Assembly: GCA_019114005.1 (NCBI GenBank)
Contig: DXGH01000042.1
Coordinates: forward strand, 1 to 33,432
Reading direction: 5' to 3'
Length of the DNA: 33,432 bases
Source of the DNA: Candidatus Acetatifactor stercoripullorum
GTDB taxonomy: Bacteria; Bacillota; Clostridia; Lachnospirales; Lachnospiraceae
Shown: piece after piece, positions 7,556 through 16,867 of the stretch
How the letters are laid out: each line of letters starts with the position of its first letter
Numbering within the stretch: position 1 is the first letter of the stretch
The notes under the pieces: model-generated
The model's input: the letters and a program-made list of their open reading frames with translations, nothing else
What the model was told of the DNA's origin: nothing
Databases searched by the model: none
Position numbers and translations under genes: made by a program

Positions 7556-7607
7556 TTCCGGCAGCTGCCGCTGTAGAAAAGCGGCGGCATGCCGGAAATT
7601 TTTTTTT
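7556..7607 (+). terminator. Intrinsic terminator of the aro operon
   Basis: TTCCGGCA (7556-7563) pairs with TGCCGGAA (7590-7597), with an inner GCCGCT/AGCGGC stem, followed by nine or more T's. It ends the operon and isolates the sigma factor unit downstream. Confidence 0.8.
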
Positions 7608-7614
7608 ATAAAGG

Positions 7615-7644
7615 GGAAACTTTTTCTTTTCCAGAAATGTCTAA
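7615..7644 (+). promoter_or_regulatory. Predicted ECF-sigma (SigV-type) autoregulatory promoter
   Basis: GGAAAC at 7615-7620, a 17-bp spacer, and TGTCTAA at 7638-7644 resemble the GAAAC and CGTCTA elements of SigV-like ECF sigma promoters. It sits about 40 bp before the sigma factor start codon, as expected for self-activation. A SigA-like promoter was not evident here. Confidence 0.5.
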
Positions 7645-7680
7645 TCATCAGAGAACAAAAGAAGGAGGTGTGTCAGCAGT

Positions 7681-8166
7681 ATGCTTTTTCCGGAAAAAAA
7701 CAGAAAAGAACAGAAGGTGGAGGAAATTCTGCTCCATAATTACAACAGCTATTTCCGGCTGGCTTACAGTTATGTGCGCAATGAGGCGGACGCCGGAGAT
7801 ATTGTGCAGGACGGCGCTTATAAAGCAATACTTCACAGCGGTTCCTTGAGAAATGTGGAATATGCGTCAACCTGGGTGTACCGGATCATGCTCAATGAGA
7901 TATTCCGGTTTTTGAAGAAGGAAAAACAGCTGTCTTATGAGGAACAGACCAGAGAAGAAGGAAGAGAGGATGTTTATAGTGACTTTGATCTGTACAAAGC
8001 CCTGAACGGCCTTCCGGGAGAGGATAAAGCCGTGATCCAGCTGAAGTATTTCGAGGACATGAAGCTGAGTGAAATTGCAGAGGTATTGGGCGAGAATGTG
8101 AATACCGTAAAAAGCCGTTTGTATAGAGGGCTGAAAAAGCTGAGGCTGGAGCTGTCGGAGAATTGA
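7681..8166 (+). CDS. sigV: ECF-type RNA polymerase sigma factor, SigV-like
   Basis: The 161-residue protein has region 2 at about 20-85 (SYVRNEADAGDIVQDGAYKA, then STWVYRIMLNE) and region 4 at about 105-158 (LPGEDKAVIQLKYFEDMKLSEIA and VNTVKSRLYRGLKKL). AGGAGG lies upstream of the ATG. It is followed 22 bp later by an RsiV-type anti-sigma factor, the usual SigV arrangement. SigV regulons normally control lysozyme and envelope-stress resistance; none of the usual targets is visible here. The SigV assignment rests mainly on the partner, so another ECF group is possible. Confidence 0.8.
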   Translation: MLFPEKNRKEQKVEEILLHNYNSYFRLAYSYVRNEADAGDIVQDGAYKAILHSGSLRNVEYASTWVYRIMLNEIFRFLKKEKQLSYEEQTREEGREDVYSDFDLYKALNGLPGEDKAVIQLKYFEDMKLSEIAEVLGENVNTVKSRLYRGLKKLRLELSEN

Positions 8167-8188
8167 AAAAAGAGAGGAAGCGTGACGT

Positions 8189-9112
8189 ATGGAAAGAAAA
8201 AAGAGCGACTATGAGAAGATAGAAGAAATGAAAAATAAGTATCAGGAGCACAGTATGACGACGGAGCAGGTAGCATCCTTAAAGAAACGGATAGAGGAAG
8301 CAAAGCGCAAAAAGAGAAGAGATAAAAGGGTTCGTATGGCAAGGGCCGGGGCAGCTGCGGCGGCAGCTGCGGCGCTGTTTATTGTGCTGCCAAACACCTC
8401 CCAAAGCGTTGCCCACGCCATGAGCGCAATTCCCATTGTGGGAAGGCTGGTAGAGGTTGTAACCTTCCGGGATTATCAGTATGAGGGCGATAGAAACGAA
8501 GCGGATATTACCGTCCCGGAGCTGGTGGCGGATACGGAGAGCCTGCCGGAGGAAAGCGCAAAACAGGAAACGCTCAAAAAGACAACGGAGGAAATCAATG
8601 CGGAAATCCGGGAGATTACGGATCGGTATGTAGCGGAGTTTGAGGCCGGTCTGAAAGAGGAGCAGGGCTATCAGAATGTGATGGTAACGTCGGAGGTATT
8701 AAGCACCGGTGAGGATTATTTTACCTTGAAGCTGATCTGCTATCAGGGAGCGGGAAGCGGAATGGAGTGGAATTATTTTTATACCATTGATTTGAACACG
8801 GGAGAACGTCTGCAGCTTGCGGAGCTTTTTACGGAGGGAGCAGATTATATTACGCCTATCAGTGAAAACATCAAGACGCAGATGAGAGAGCAGATGGCGG
8901 CGGACGAATCGGTGATGTACTGGTTAGAAGAAGATGTGCCGGAGGGGGTGGAGGATTGGAATTTCCATGCCATTACGGAGGAGACCTCCTTTTACCTGAA
9001 CGAAGATGACAATATTGTGATCTGCTTTAACGAAGGGGATGTGGCTCCCATGTATATGGGAACGGTGGAGTTTGTCATTCCCGATGAAGCGGTGGCCTCC
9101 ATCCGCAGATAA
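8189..9112 (+). CDS. rsiV: RsiV-type anti-sigma factor with extracellular DUF3298 domain
   Basis: The 307-residue protein has a basic cytoplasmic N-terminus (1-50) to hold the sigma factor, one membrane segment at about 51-68 rich in Ala, and a large outside domain. The C-terminal part contains the DUF3298 phrase FYTIDLNTGERLQLAELF, as in B. subtilis RsiV, which binds lysozyme directly and is then cut by signal peptidase and RasP to free SigV. By analogy, this pair likely senses lysozyme or a related wall attack. GAGGAAG precedes the ATG. A run of Ala codons makes the membrane segment GC-rich. Confidence 0.82.
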   Translation: MERKKSDYEKIEEMKNKYQEHSMTTEQVASLKKRIEEAKRKKRRDKRVRMARAGAAAAAAAALFIVLPNTSQSVAHAMSAIPIVGRLVEVVTFRDYQYEGDRNEADITVPELVADTESLPEESAKQETLKKTTEEINAEIREITDRYVAEFEAGLKEEQGYQNVMVTSEVLSTGEDYFTLKLICYQGAGSGMEWNYFYTIDLNTGERLQLAELFTEGADYITPISENIKTQMREQMAADESVMYWLEEDVPEGVEDWNFHAITEETSFYLNEDDNIVICFNEGDVAPMYMGTVEFVIPDEAVASIRR

Positions 9113-9209
9113 GAATTGAACAAATTTTTCAAAAACAGTTGAAAAATGCGCGTCCATATATTAAACTAGTAGAGAATTATAACGTGAAAATTTAGGAGGA
9201 CTGTAAACT

Positions 9210-9767
9210 ATGATTTCTGCAGGTGATTTCAGAAACGGTATTACGATTGAATTAGATAATAATGTGTATCAGATTATTGAATTTCAGCACGTAAAACCCG
9301 GAAAGGGCGCAGCATTTGTGAGAACGAAGCTGAAGAACATAAAGAGCGGCGGTGTGGTTGAGAAAACCTTCAGACCCACCGAAAAATGCCCTCAGGCACG
9401 GATTGACAGAAAGGATATGCAGTATCTGTATGAGGACGGTGATCTGTACTATTTCATGGATACGGAGACCTATGATCAGATTGCGTTAAACAGCGAGACC
9501 GTAGGAGATGCGCTGAAGTTTGTAAAGGAAAACGAGATGTGCAAGATATGTTCCCATAATGGGAGCGTTTTCTCCGTAGAGCCCCCTTTGTTTGTGGAGC
9601 TTGAGATTACCGAAACGGAGCCTGGCTTTAAGGGAGATACCGCTACAGGCGCTTCCAAGCCTGCAACGGTGGAAACCGGAGCAACGGTTTCCGTGCCTCT
9701 TTTTGTGGAGCAGGGGGACAAGATCAAGATTGACACCAGAACAGGAGAATACCTGTCCCGCGTATAA
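9210..9767 (+). CDS. efp: Elongation factor P
   Basis: The 185-residue protein has the standard three-domain EF-P layout. It relieves ribosome stalling at polyproline. The loop that reaches the peptidyl-transferase centre is [11 protein letters not shown] with Lys32 at the tip, the residue that carries a modification in many bacteria. TAGGAGG precedes the ATG. In many Firmicutes efp follows aroQ and pepP; here pepP is absent and the sigma/anti-sigma pair sits between aroQ and efp. A clear terminator follows, so efp is probably transcribed alone. Confidence 0.96.
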   Translation: MISAGDFRNGITIELDNNVYQIIEFQHVKPGKGAAFVRTKLKNIKSGGVVEKTFRPTEKCPQARIDRKDMQYLYEDGDLYYFMDTETYDQIALNSETVGDALKFVKENEMCKICSHNGSVFSVEPPLFVELEITETEPGFKGDTATGASKPATVETGATVSVPLFVEQGDKIKIDTRTGEYLSRV

Positions 9768-9802
9768 TCTGCCGCATTGGATTTTTCTGTCATTGGCTTG
9801 TG

Positions 9803-9846
9803 AGACAACAGGCAGGCGCTGCCAAGCCTTCCTGTTGTCTTTTTTA
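9803..9846 (+). terminator. Intrinsic terminator after efp
   Basis: AGACAACAGG (9803-9812) pairs with CCTGTTGTCT (9831-9840), extended by AGGC/GCCT across one mismatch, followed by TTTTTT. Confidence 0.88.
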
Positions 9847-9974
9847 ACATAGGGATACCTTTAAAGAGAAGTATCCGTTGTTTGTGAATAAGGGGAAAAT
9901 TTCTCCATATTGTTCGGACATCTGTCATATGAGGGCGGCAAAGCCTCTGTCATGGAGAAATTACGGAGGAGCAT

Positions 9975-10880
9975 ATGGAAATCAAAGAATTTGCACAGTA
10001 TGTGCAGCGGCAGGTCGAGGAAATTCTGGGCGCGGAATATAAGGTTAAAATTCAGGAAGTACGCAAAAACAATGACGTGCTCATGCAGGGAATGACTATT
10101 TTATCGGAACAGAACAATATATGTCCCACCATCTATCTGGAGGAGCTTTGGGAGGCGTATAACAATGGAATTTCTCTTTCTGAAATCATAGAGAATGTTG
10201 TACGCATTTATAAACAGGATATGCGTGGGAAAAATCTGAACATGGCGTTTTTTAAAAGCTTTGAGCGGGTACGGGACAGAATCTGTTACCGCCTGATTTC
10301 TGCAGAAAAAAACAGGAAGCTGTTGGAGGATATTCCTTATATTCCCTATTTGGATATGGCGGTGAGCTTTTATTACGCCTATCAGGGGGATGATTTGGGC
10401 ATGGGAACCATTCTGGTGCATAATTCTCATATGGAAATGTGGCAGACCACTGTGGAGGAGCTTTTTTTGCTGGCCCAGGAAAATACTCCCAGACTGTTTC
10501 CATGGGTGAGCAGCTCCATAGATGAAATTATGCAGGAGTGCGGTGAACAACAGGATCAGGAGGAAGCTGCCCGCAGGTCTCTTTATGAGAAAATGCCTTT
10601 CCGGGTGCTTACAAACAGACAGCGGGCATTTGGCGCTGCCTGCATGCTTTATTCCGGGGTTTTGGAGGAGCTGGCAGAGAAAGAGCAGGCTGATTTTTTC
10701 ATTCTGCCAAGCTCGGTGCATGAGGTGATACTGCTGGCAGACAAAGGCGGGGACTGGGGCCGGAGGCTGAAAGAAATGGTAGAGGAGATCAACGTATCTC
10801 AAACGGAGCCAGAGGAGGTTTTGTCTGACAGCCTCTATTACTATGACCGCACCGAAAAGAGCATAAAAGTCATTTTCTAA
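9975..10880 (+). CDS. DUF5688 family protein, function unknown
   Basis: A 301-residue soluble protein with no signal or membrane segment. It matches the pattern of DUF5688, a family frequent in Lachnospiraceae: an N-terminal helix followed by VRKNNDVLMQGMTI, ICPTIYLEELWEAY, and a C-terminal FFILPSSVHEVILLADKG stretch. Members often occur in many copies per genome and no biochemical role is established. GGAGG lies six bases before the ATG. It is flanked by the efp terminator and a tRNA gene, so it looks monocistronic. Confidence 0.8.
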   Translation: MEIKEFAQYVQRQVEEILGAEYKVKIQEVRKNNDVLMQGMTILSEQNNICPTIYLEELWEAYNNGISLSEIIENVVRIYKQDMRGKNLNMAFFKSFERVRDRICYRLISAEKNRKLLEDIPYIPYLDMAVSFYYAYQGDDLGMGTILVHNSHMEMWQTTVEELFLLAQENTPRLFPWVSSSIDEIMQECGEQQDQEEAARRSLYEKMPFRVLTNRQRAFGAACMLYSGVLEELAEKEQADFFILPSSVHEVILLADKGGDWGRRLKEMVEEINVSQTEPEEVLSDSLYYYDRTEKSIKVIF

Positions 10881-10900
10881 AAATTTCCGCAAAAACATAG

Positions 10901-10932
10901 TAGACAGACTGAGATTTTTATGTTAATATAAT
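10901..10932 (+). promoter_or_regulatory. Promoter for tRNA-Arg
   Basis: TAGACA at 10901-10906 with TAATAT at 10924-10929 (17-bp spacer); an overlapping TATAAT lies at 10927-10932. Either -10 would start transcription near 10936-10939, inside the left arm of the inverted repeat around the tRNA. Confidence 0.5.
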
Positions 10933-11056
10933 CAGGGTGATGTAACAATTTTGTAATATTTGCATCCGTAGTCTAATGGATAGAACGAAGGCCTCCGACG
11001 CCTTTAATGCAGGTTCGATTCCTGTCGGATGCACTTTACATCACCCTGATTTTTTT
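10930..11056 (+). repeat. 16-bp inverted repeat enclosing the tRNA gene, right arm with T-run
   Basis: AATCAGGGTGATGTAA (10930-10945) is the exact reverse complement of 11036-11051. The right arm runs into seven T's (11050-11056), so it looks like an intrinsic terminator whose left arm is on the other side of the tRNA. Depending on the start site, at least the last 7-10 bases of the left arm would be in the transcript. Confidence 0.85.
10962..11033 (+). tRNA. tRNA-Arg, anticodon CCG
   Basis: A full cloverleaf can be drawn: acceptor GCATCCG (10962-10968) with CGGATGC (11026-11032), anticodon stem AAGGC/GCCTT with loop CTCCGAC giving anticodon CCG (reads CGG), T-arm AGG-TTCGATT-CCT, and discriminator A at 11033. 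CCA is not encoded. The gene stands alone. Confidence 0.95.
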
Positions 11057-11132
11057 ATGAGGATATCACAGATAATGTTTTATGATAGAGGGGCCGCTTG
11101 CGGCTTTTTCCAGTTAAAAGAAAGGTGTTTGT

Positions 11133-12392
11133 ATGCAAAATGATAAATTGAGAGCAATACGTGACTTTATCATGAAGCGTGGAAAGTTTCTTTTCCCGGT
11201 TGTGATTGTGGCGGCAGCAGCTGTTACGGTTACTGTTGCTTTAAACGTGGGGAGGGGTACGCCTGCGGAAATCGTGCAGACAGAACAGGAGACCGCCTCC
11301 GCCGGTGAAACCGATGCCCAGGAGACCCAGGAGACCCAGGAGCAGACGGTGCCGGAGGTTCCTCTGGTGGCCAATGAGGACAGCGACATCTATTCCCTGG
11401 TAGCAACCTACTACAATGCGGTGGCTTTGGGGGATACGGATACCATTTTAAGCATCTGCGATGAAATGTCGGACACGGAACTGATTCGTTTTCAGGTAAA
11501 TGCACAGTATATTGAAAATTATCCGGCTCTGGAGATTTACACAAAGGCGGGACCGGAGGAGGGTTCTACCATCGCCTATGTTTATTACAGGGTGATTTTC
11601 CAGAATCAGACGACGGAGTTTCCGGGATATCAGGCTCTTTACATCTGTACTGACGAGAATGGCTCCCTCTATATCAAGCGGGGAGAAAATACTGATGATG
11701 TGATTGAATATATCAGGGCTGTGAATGCACAGGACGATGTGGTGGAGTTTAACAACCGGATTACAGAGGAGTACAATCAGCTGATGCTGGATCAGCCGGA
11801 GCTTCTGGAATACTTAAGCGAACTGGATCAGCAGGTAAATAAGGAGGTAGGCGTGATTCTGGCGGAACAGTCTGCTTCGGAATCTGAATCTGGGGAGGAC
11901 GCCCAGACCCAGGAGCAGGGTGGAGAAGCCGCAGACGCTCAGGAGGGAGAGACTGCAGGTGAGACCGATGTGGAGGCTTCCCAGGAAAACACTGTACAGT
12001 ACGCTACAGCCACCACCACTGTGAACGTGCGCGTCTCTGACAGTGAGCAGGCAGACAGATTGGGAAAGGTGGACGGAGGAACCACCGTGCAGGTGCTGGA
12101 GGAACGTGTGAACGGATGGACCAAGGTGCTCTATGAGGGTCAGGAGGGCTATATCAAGTCTGAGTTTCTGCAGGCTGCGGCCAGTGCGGAAAGCTCCGAT
12201 GGAGCAACGGTTATCGGAACAGTGACAGCCACTACAAATATCAATGTGCGCGCGTCTGCCAGTGAAACGGCAGAAAAGCTGGGCGTGCTGGCTGGCGGCG
12301 ATTCTGCTGAGCTTCTGGCCAATGAAAACGGCTGGTGCAGGATCAATTACAACGGCCAGGTGGGATATGTGAAGGCGGAATATGTTCAATAA
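11133..12392 (+). CDS. Membrane-anchored protein with two bacterial SH3 domains
   Basis: The 419-residue protein has a signal-anchor segment at about 19-38, an acidic linker rich in Glu/Gln/Thr with a short repeated ETQ unit (about 50-75), a middle domain (about 83-190) of NTF2-like look, a second acidic linker (about 245-285), and two C-terminal SH3_3 repeats at about 291-346 and 365-419. Each SH3 repeat has the pattern NVR.S.S, GW.K/R and GY(I/V)K. SH3_3 domains usually bind cell wall, so it is probably a surface or wall-sensing protein. No catalytic domain is seen. AAAGG precedes the ATG and a terminator follows. Confidence 0.82.
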   Translation: MQNDKLRAIRDFIMKRGKFLFPVVIVAAAAVTVTVALNVGRGTPAEIVQTEQETASAGETDAQETQETQEQTVPEVPLVANEDSDIYSLVATYYNAVALGDTDTILSICDEMSDTELIRFQVNAQYIENYPALEIYTKAGPEEGSTIAYVYYRVIFQNQTTEFPGYQALYICTDENGSLYIKRGENTDDVIEYIRAVNAQDDVVEFNNRITEEYNQLMLDQPELLEYLSELDQQVNKEVGVILAEQSASESESGEDAQTQEQGGEAADAQEGETAGETDVEASQENTVQYATATTTVNVRVSDSEQADRLGKVDGGTTVQVLEERVNGWTKVLYEGQEGYIKSEFLQAAASAESSDGATVIGTVTATTNINVRASASETAEKLGVLAGGDSAELLANENGWCRINYNGQVGYVKAEYVQ

Positions 12393-12453
12393 TGAGGAAG
12401 AATCCCGTTTTATGAATAATATCCGGATAACTGCAAAGAATACAAATGGAATG

Positions 12454-12481
12454 AAATGCTTCCCAATGGGAAGCATTTTTT
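12454..12481 (+). terminator. Intrinsic terminator after the SH3 protein
   Basis: AAATGCTTCCC (12454-12464) pairs perfectly with GGGAAGCATTT (12468-12478) around an AAT loop, followed by a T-run to 12481. Confidence 0.9.
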
Positions 12482-12506
12482 AATCACAAAACAAGCGGGG
12501 TGGCCT

Positions 12507-12938
12507 ATGAACTCACAGGAAGTTGCAGTATATCGGGAAATTCAAAGGAATACGGAGATGGCAATGAAAGCCATTGACACTATATCGGACAAGGTTTACG
12601 ATGAACGGCTGGCATTACAGATTTCCAGACAATCGGTGAAATATTCAGAGCTGCACAATGAAGCCTCCAAACAGCTGATAGCGGCAAAGGCAGAGTCTTA
12701 TCGGGGGAATCATCTGGCTGATATTATGCTGAAAACAGGCATTCATTACAATACGCTGTTGAACACCAGCACGGAGCATATTGCTGAGCTGATGATTAAG
12801 GGAAGCAACAATGGCATACTGGAGATGTCCAAGGTATTAAAGCATAATGCGGAGGCGGGGGAAAAGCCTGTGGCTCTGGCAAAGCAGCTTATTGATTTTG
12901 AGGAGAAGAGCATTGGCGTACTAAAGGATTATCTGTAA
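12507..12938 (+). CDS. Small helical protein of unknown function
   Basis: I do not recognise the family. The 143-residue product is predicted almost all-helical and soluble, with evenly spaced charged and hydrophobic residues; the C-terminal part (HNAEAGEKPVALAKQL, then an FEEKSIGVLKDYL end) recalls a four-helix, ferritin-like bundle, but no metal-binding motif stands out. The open frame starts at 12456 within the terminator hairpin, so I use the ATG at 12507, preceded by GGGGTGG. It lies between the SH3 gene terminator and the gdhA promoter. Confidence 0.6.
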   Translation: MNSQEVAVYREIQRNTEMAMKAIDTISDKVYDERLALQISRQSVKYSELHNEASKQLIAAKAESYRGNHLADIMLKTGIHYNTLLNTSTEHIAELMIKGSNNGILEMSKVLKHNAEAGEKPVALAKQLIDFEEKSIGVLKDYL

Positions 12939-13037
12939 TATTTCAAAGGGGCCGTATATTGTATACATGTATATTTTCTTGTGCAATTTGTATAAAAAAA
13001 CAAAAAAAACTTTTATAATGTAGTGAGATAAAGCAAG

Positions 13038-13066
13038 TTGTGAAAATGAAAAACAGGGTTTATAAT
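13038..13066 (+). promoter_or_regulatory. gdhA promoter
   Basis: TTGTGA (13038-13043), a 17-bp spacer and TATAAT (13061-13066). The start site near 13073 falls just before the TAGGAC element that can compete with the leader terminator. A further TATAAT lies upstream at about 13014. Confidence 0.65.
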
Positions 13067-13072
13067 ATTCCC

Positions 13073-14506
<1,434 letters not shown>

Positions 14507-14591
14507 TAGACAAGCTTGTCTGTTTCGCGGATTTTGAATTGTCCTTTGGACAATTTGATGTCGGACAATTTGATAGACTGATTCTATGGAG

Positions 14592-14626
14592 AGTCCTGGA
14601 AATGCTGAATTTCCAGGACTTTTTTT
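14592..14626 (+). terminator. Intrinsic terminator of gdhA
   Basis: AGTCCTGGAAAT (14592-14603) pairs perfectly with ATTTCCAGGACT (14609-14620), followed by a T-run to 14626. Confidence 0.9.
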
Positions 14627-14766
14627 ACTGATTTTGGACGGTTTTTTGAAGCGTTTCCATATGTTGCTTTACAAGATGATTCAGGCTGAACATGATTGTC
14701 ATGAGCCATATCCGCAACATACGGGGAAATAAATACATCAAAGTGAGAAAAAAACGAATTTGAATG

Positions 14767-14794
14767 TTGATTTTATAAAAAAACTGTATATAAT
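14767..14794 (+). promoter_or_regulatory. Promoter of the RloA/RloB cassette
   Basis: TTGATT (14767-14772), a 16-bp AT-rich spacer and a perfect TATAAT (14789-14794), 31 bp before the ATG at 14826. Confidence 0.7.
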
Positions 14795-14825
14795 AGAAAG
14801 TAGAAAAGAAGGTGAGGCAGCAATC

Positions 14826-16088
14826 ATGTTAATTCAATTTAATTTTAAAAATTTCAAGTCATTTAGAGATGAGGCTACTTTGGACTTGTCCGCAGCGAAG
14901 ATGACAGAGTTTTCGGATAGAGTAGTGACTGTTGGCAGTGAAAAGATTCTGCCGGTTGCTGCCATTTATGGAGCAAACGCAAGTGGAAAGTCTAATATAT
15001 ATAATGCTTTTGAATATATGTCTGATTATGTTGCAGATTCTTTCAAGTATGGCGATGAGGAGGAAAAGTTTGATGAATTCAGACCTACTCCGTTTTTGTT
15101 CGATTCCACATCTGCCAATGCAGAATCCAGCTTTGAAGTGTATTTTACCTTGCCGGGGGATAAGTCAGAGAGAACATATAATTATGGTTTCTGCATTAAC
15201 AAGGAAGGCGTAACGGAAGAATGGCTCAACTCTAAGGCAAAGACTGCCAGAAAGTACAGTACTGTATTCTACCGCGGAAATTCCGATGAAGACCTGGATT
15301 TATCAGGATTTCCTAAGAGTAGCAGGGATAATATTCAGGTTGCGCTTGAAAGGCAGGTACTCATTATCTCTTTGGGGGCGAAGCTGAAAGTCGGTAAGTG
15401 TAAGGCAATCAGAGATTGGTTCCTGGCAAATGAATTTGCTGATTTTGGTGATCCTTTCACTAACTTCTTTATGTCCCACAGATTGCCAAAGGGATTTGTA
15501 GAAAACAAGGATGTTCAGCAGAAAGTGGTAGAATATTTTGCATCCTTTGACGAGCATATCAAGGATTTTCGAATTGAAAAGGTTCCTCACGATGGAGAAA
15601 CAAAAGAGGATACCTACAAAATTAATGCTCTCCATAAAATGATTGATTCGGATGATATGGCAGAAATCCCTTTGGGAATGGAGTCTGCCGGAACATTGAA
15701 AATGTTTGCATTGTATCCGGAATTACAGGAAGTATTGGAAAAGGGAAGTGTATTCTTTATTGATGAATTAAATGCTCGCCTTCATCCGTTGCTTGTAAGA
15801 AACTTTTTGCTTACTTTCTTAAATCCGGAAATCAACATCAACCATGCACAGCTTGTATTTACAACTCATGACACATGGCAGTTGTCTAATCAGTTGTTAC
15901 GACGTGATGAAATCTGGTTTGTGGAAAAGGATGAGAGAGGCGTTTCCACGCTGTACTCATTGGCTGACTTTGTGGATGAGGATGGTTCCCGTATCCGTAA
16001 GGATGAAAGCTATGAGAAGAATTATCTGATTGGAAAGTATGGTGCAATCCCTGCCTTAAAGAGTATTGATATATTTAAGGAGGATTGA
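14826..16088 (+). CDS. AAA15/AAA_21-type ATPase, RloA-like
   Basis: The 420-residue protein is an ABC/SMC-like ATPase of the COG1106 type. Walker A is GANASGKSN (49-57), an ABC-signature-like SAGTLKMFALYP lies late in the chain, Walker B is VFFIDELNARLHPLL and an H-loop follows in FTTHDTW. The N-terminal IQFNFKNFKSFRDEATLDLS opening is typical. AAGAAGGTGAGG precedes the chosen ATG; an open extension to 14760 overlaps the promoter and is rejected. It is followed two bases later by an RloB protein, so the two form an operon. Such pairs are found in restriction and defence islands and resemble OLD/PARIS-type ATPase plus TOPRIM systems. The cassette is more AT-rich than its neighbours. Confidence 0.85.
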   Translation: MLIQFNFKNFKSFRDEATLDLSAAKMTEFSDRVVTVGSEKILPVAAIYGANASGKSNIYNAFEYMSDYVADSFKYGDEEEKFDEFRPTPFLFDSTSANAESSFEVYFTLPGDKSERTYNYGFCINKEGVTEEWLNSKAKTARKYSTVFYRGNSDEDLDLSGFPKSSRDNIQVALERQVLIISLGAKLKVGKCKAIRDWFLANEFADFGDPFTNFFMSHRLPKGFVENKDVQQKVVEYFASFDEHIKDFRIEKVPHDGETKEDTYKINALHKMIDSDDMAEIPLGMESAGTLKMFALYPELQEVLEKGSVFFIDELNARLHPLLVRNFLLTFLNPEININHAQLVFTTHDTWQLSNQLLRRDEIWFVEKDERGVSTLYSLADFVDEDGSRIRKDESYEKNYLIGKYGAIPALKSIDIFKED

Positions 16089-16090
16089 GT

Positions 16091-16738
16091 ATGGCGAAAA
16101 AGGATAGAACAGGTAACCGAAAATCGCGAGAGCAGAGAAAACAATTCAAATTGCCGGAATTAGGTTACTATCTGATTGTTACCGATACAGAAGCTACAGA
16201 GCGTTGTTTCTTTACAGGACTTCATCTGGCTTTGCCGGAGGATGTTAGAAATAAGCTGGTTATTAAGGTTATGGAGACAAAGACGCGTACCATGATTAAT
16301 AAATGTCTGGAACTTACAGCTTATGATGCACAGTATCGTATTCCGTGGATTGTATTTGACAGAGACCGGGTGCAGAGGTTTGACGAGATTATTGCAGAAG
16401 CAGTGAGTAAAGGAATACGAGTGGGCTGGTCCAATCCATGCTTTGAAATATGGATGTATGCCTACTTCGGTTTCATGCCGGCAATTCAGGATTCTTGGAC
16501 TTGCTGCTCAGATTTTGGACGAGTATATGAGACCAAAACCGGGCAAAAGTATTCCAAAGCTGATGAGCTGATATACGGAAAGCTCTGTAAATTCGGTGAT
16601 GAAGAAAGGGCAATTCAGATAGCACAGCAGAAGCTAGAGCAGTGTATTAGAGAAGGTAAAACAAAGCCATCAGAGATGTGCCCGTGTACGACGGTGCATG
16701 AGTTGATTGGGGAGATTAAGAGCAAGGCTAATTTATAG
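16091..16738 (+). CDS. RloB-like protein, probable effector of the ATPase
   Basis: The 215-residue protein has the RloB family layout: an acidic loop after the first strand in YYLIVTDTEATERCFF, WIVFDRDRVQRFDE with its two aspartates in the middle, and the family signature SNPCFEIWMYAYFG. The aspartate and glutamate positions are consistent with a TOPRIM-like metal site, but that is inference. A TTG at 16085 would extend it by two residues; the ATG at 16091 with AAGGAGG seven bases upstream is better. It starts two bases after the RloA-like stop, so the products probably act together. Confidence 0.8.
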   Translation: MAKKDRTGNRKSREQRKQFKLPELGYYLIVTDTEATERCFFTGLHLALPEDVRNKLVIKVMETKTRTMINKCLELTAYDAQYRIPWIVFDRDRVQRFDEIIAEAVSKGIRVGWSNPCFEIWMYAYFGFMPAIQDSWTCCSDFGRVYETKTGQKYSKADELIYGKLCKFGDEERAIQIAQQKLEQCIREGKTKPSEMCPCTTVHELIGEIKSKANL

Positions 16739-16795
16739 TGGAGGTGTGATACGCATTGATAAACTGAAGCTTTTTGAAATACCTTGCCTAATATC

Positions 16796-16825
16796 TTGAT
16801 TTCGTGTAAAATGTGGTGATATAAT
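16796..16825 (+). promoter_or_regulatory. Promoter of the diguanylate cyclase gene
   Basis: TTGATT (16796-16801), 18-bp spacer, TATAAT (16820-16825), 42 bp before the ATG at 16868. No terminator was seen between the RloB-like gene and this promoter. Confidence 0.6.
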
Positions 16826-16867
16826 AAATAAAAAAGAGTAAATCTTATATTCAGGGAAGATGATATC

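Larger units (their letters stand above)
14508..14825. other. Gene-free interval after gdhA: palindromes, terminator, cassette promoter
   Basis: Contents in order: a 14-bp perfect palindrome AGACAAGCTTGTCT (14508-14521); a hairpin AATTGTCC/GGACAATT (14537-14555); GGACAATTTGAT twice (14548-14559 and 14563-14574); the gdhA terminator; an 8-bp inverted repeat TATGTTGC/GCAACATA (14660-14667 and 14714-14721); then the promoter of the RloA-like gene. No credible ORF is seen. Confidence 0.7.

Noticed and set aside
10962..11033. tRNA-Arg as an integration site for a genomic island
   Set aside because: No integrase gene and no second copy of the tRNA 3' end was seen in the window.
11814..12476. Antisense open frame of 220 codons under the SH3 protein
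   Set aside because: It is the mirror of a coding frame with biased codons, begins in a terminator hairpin and matches no family.
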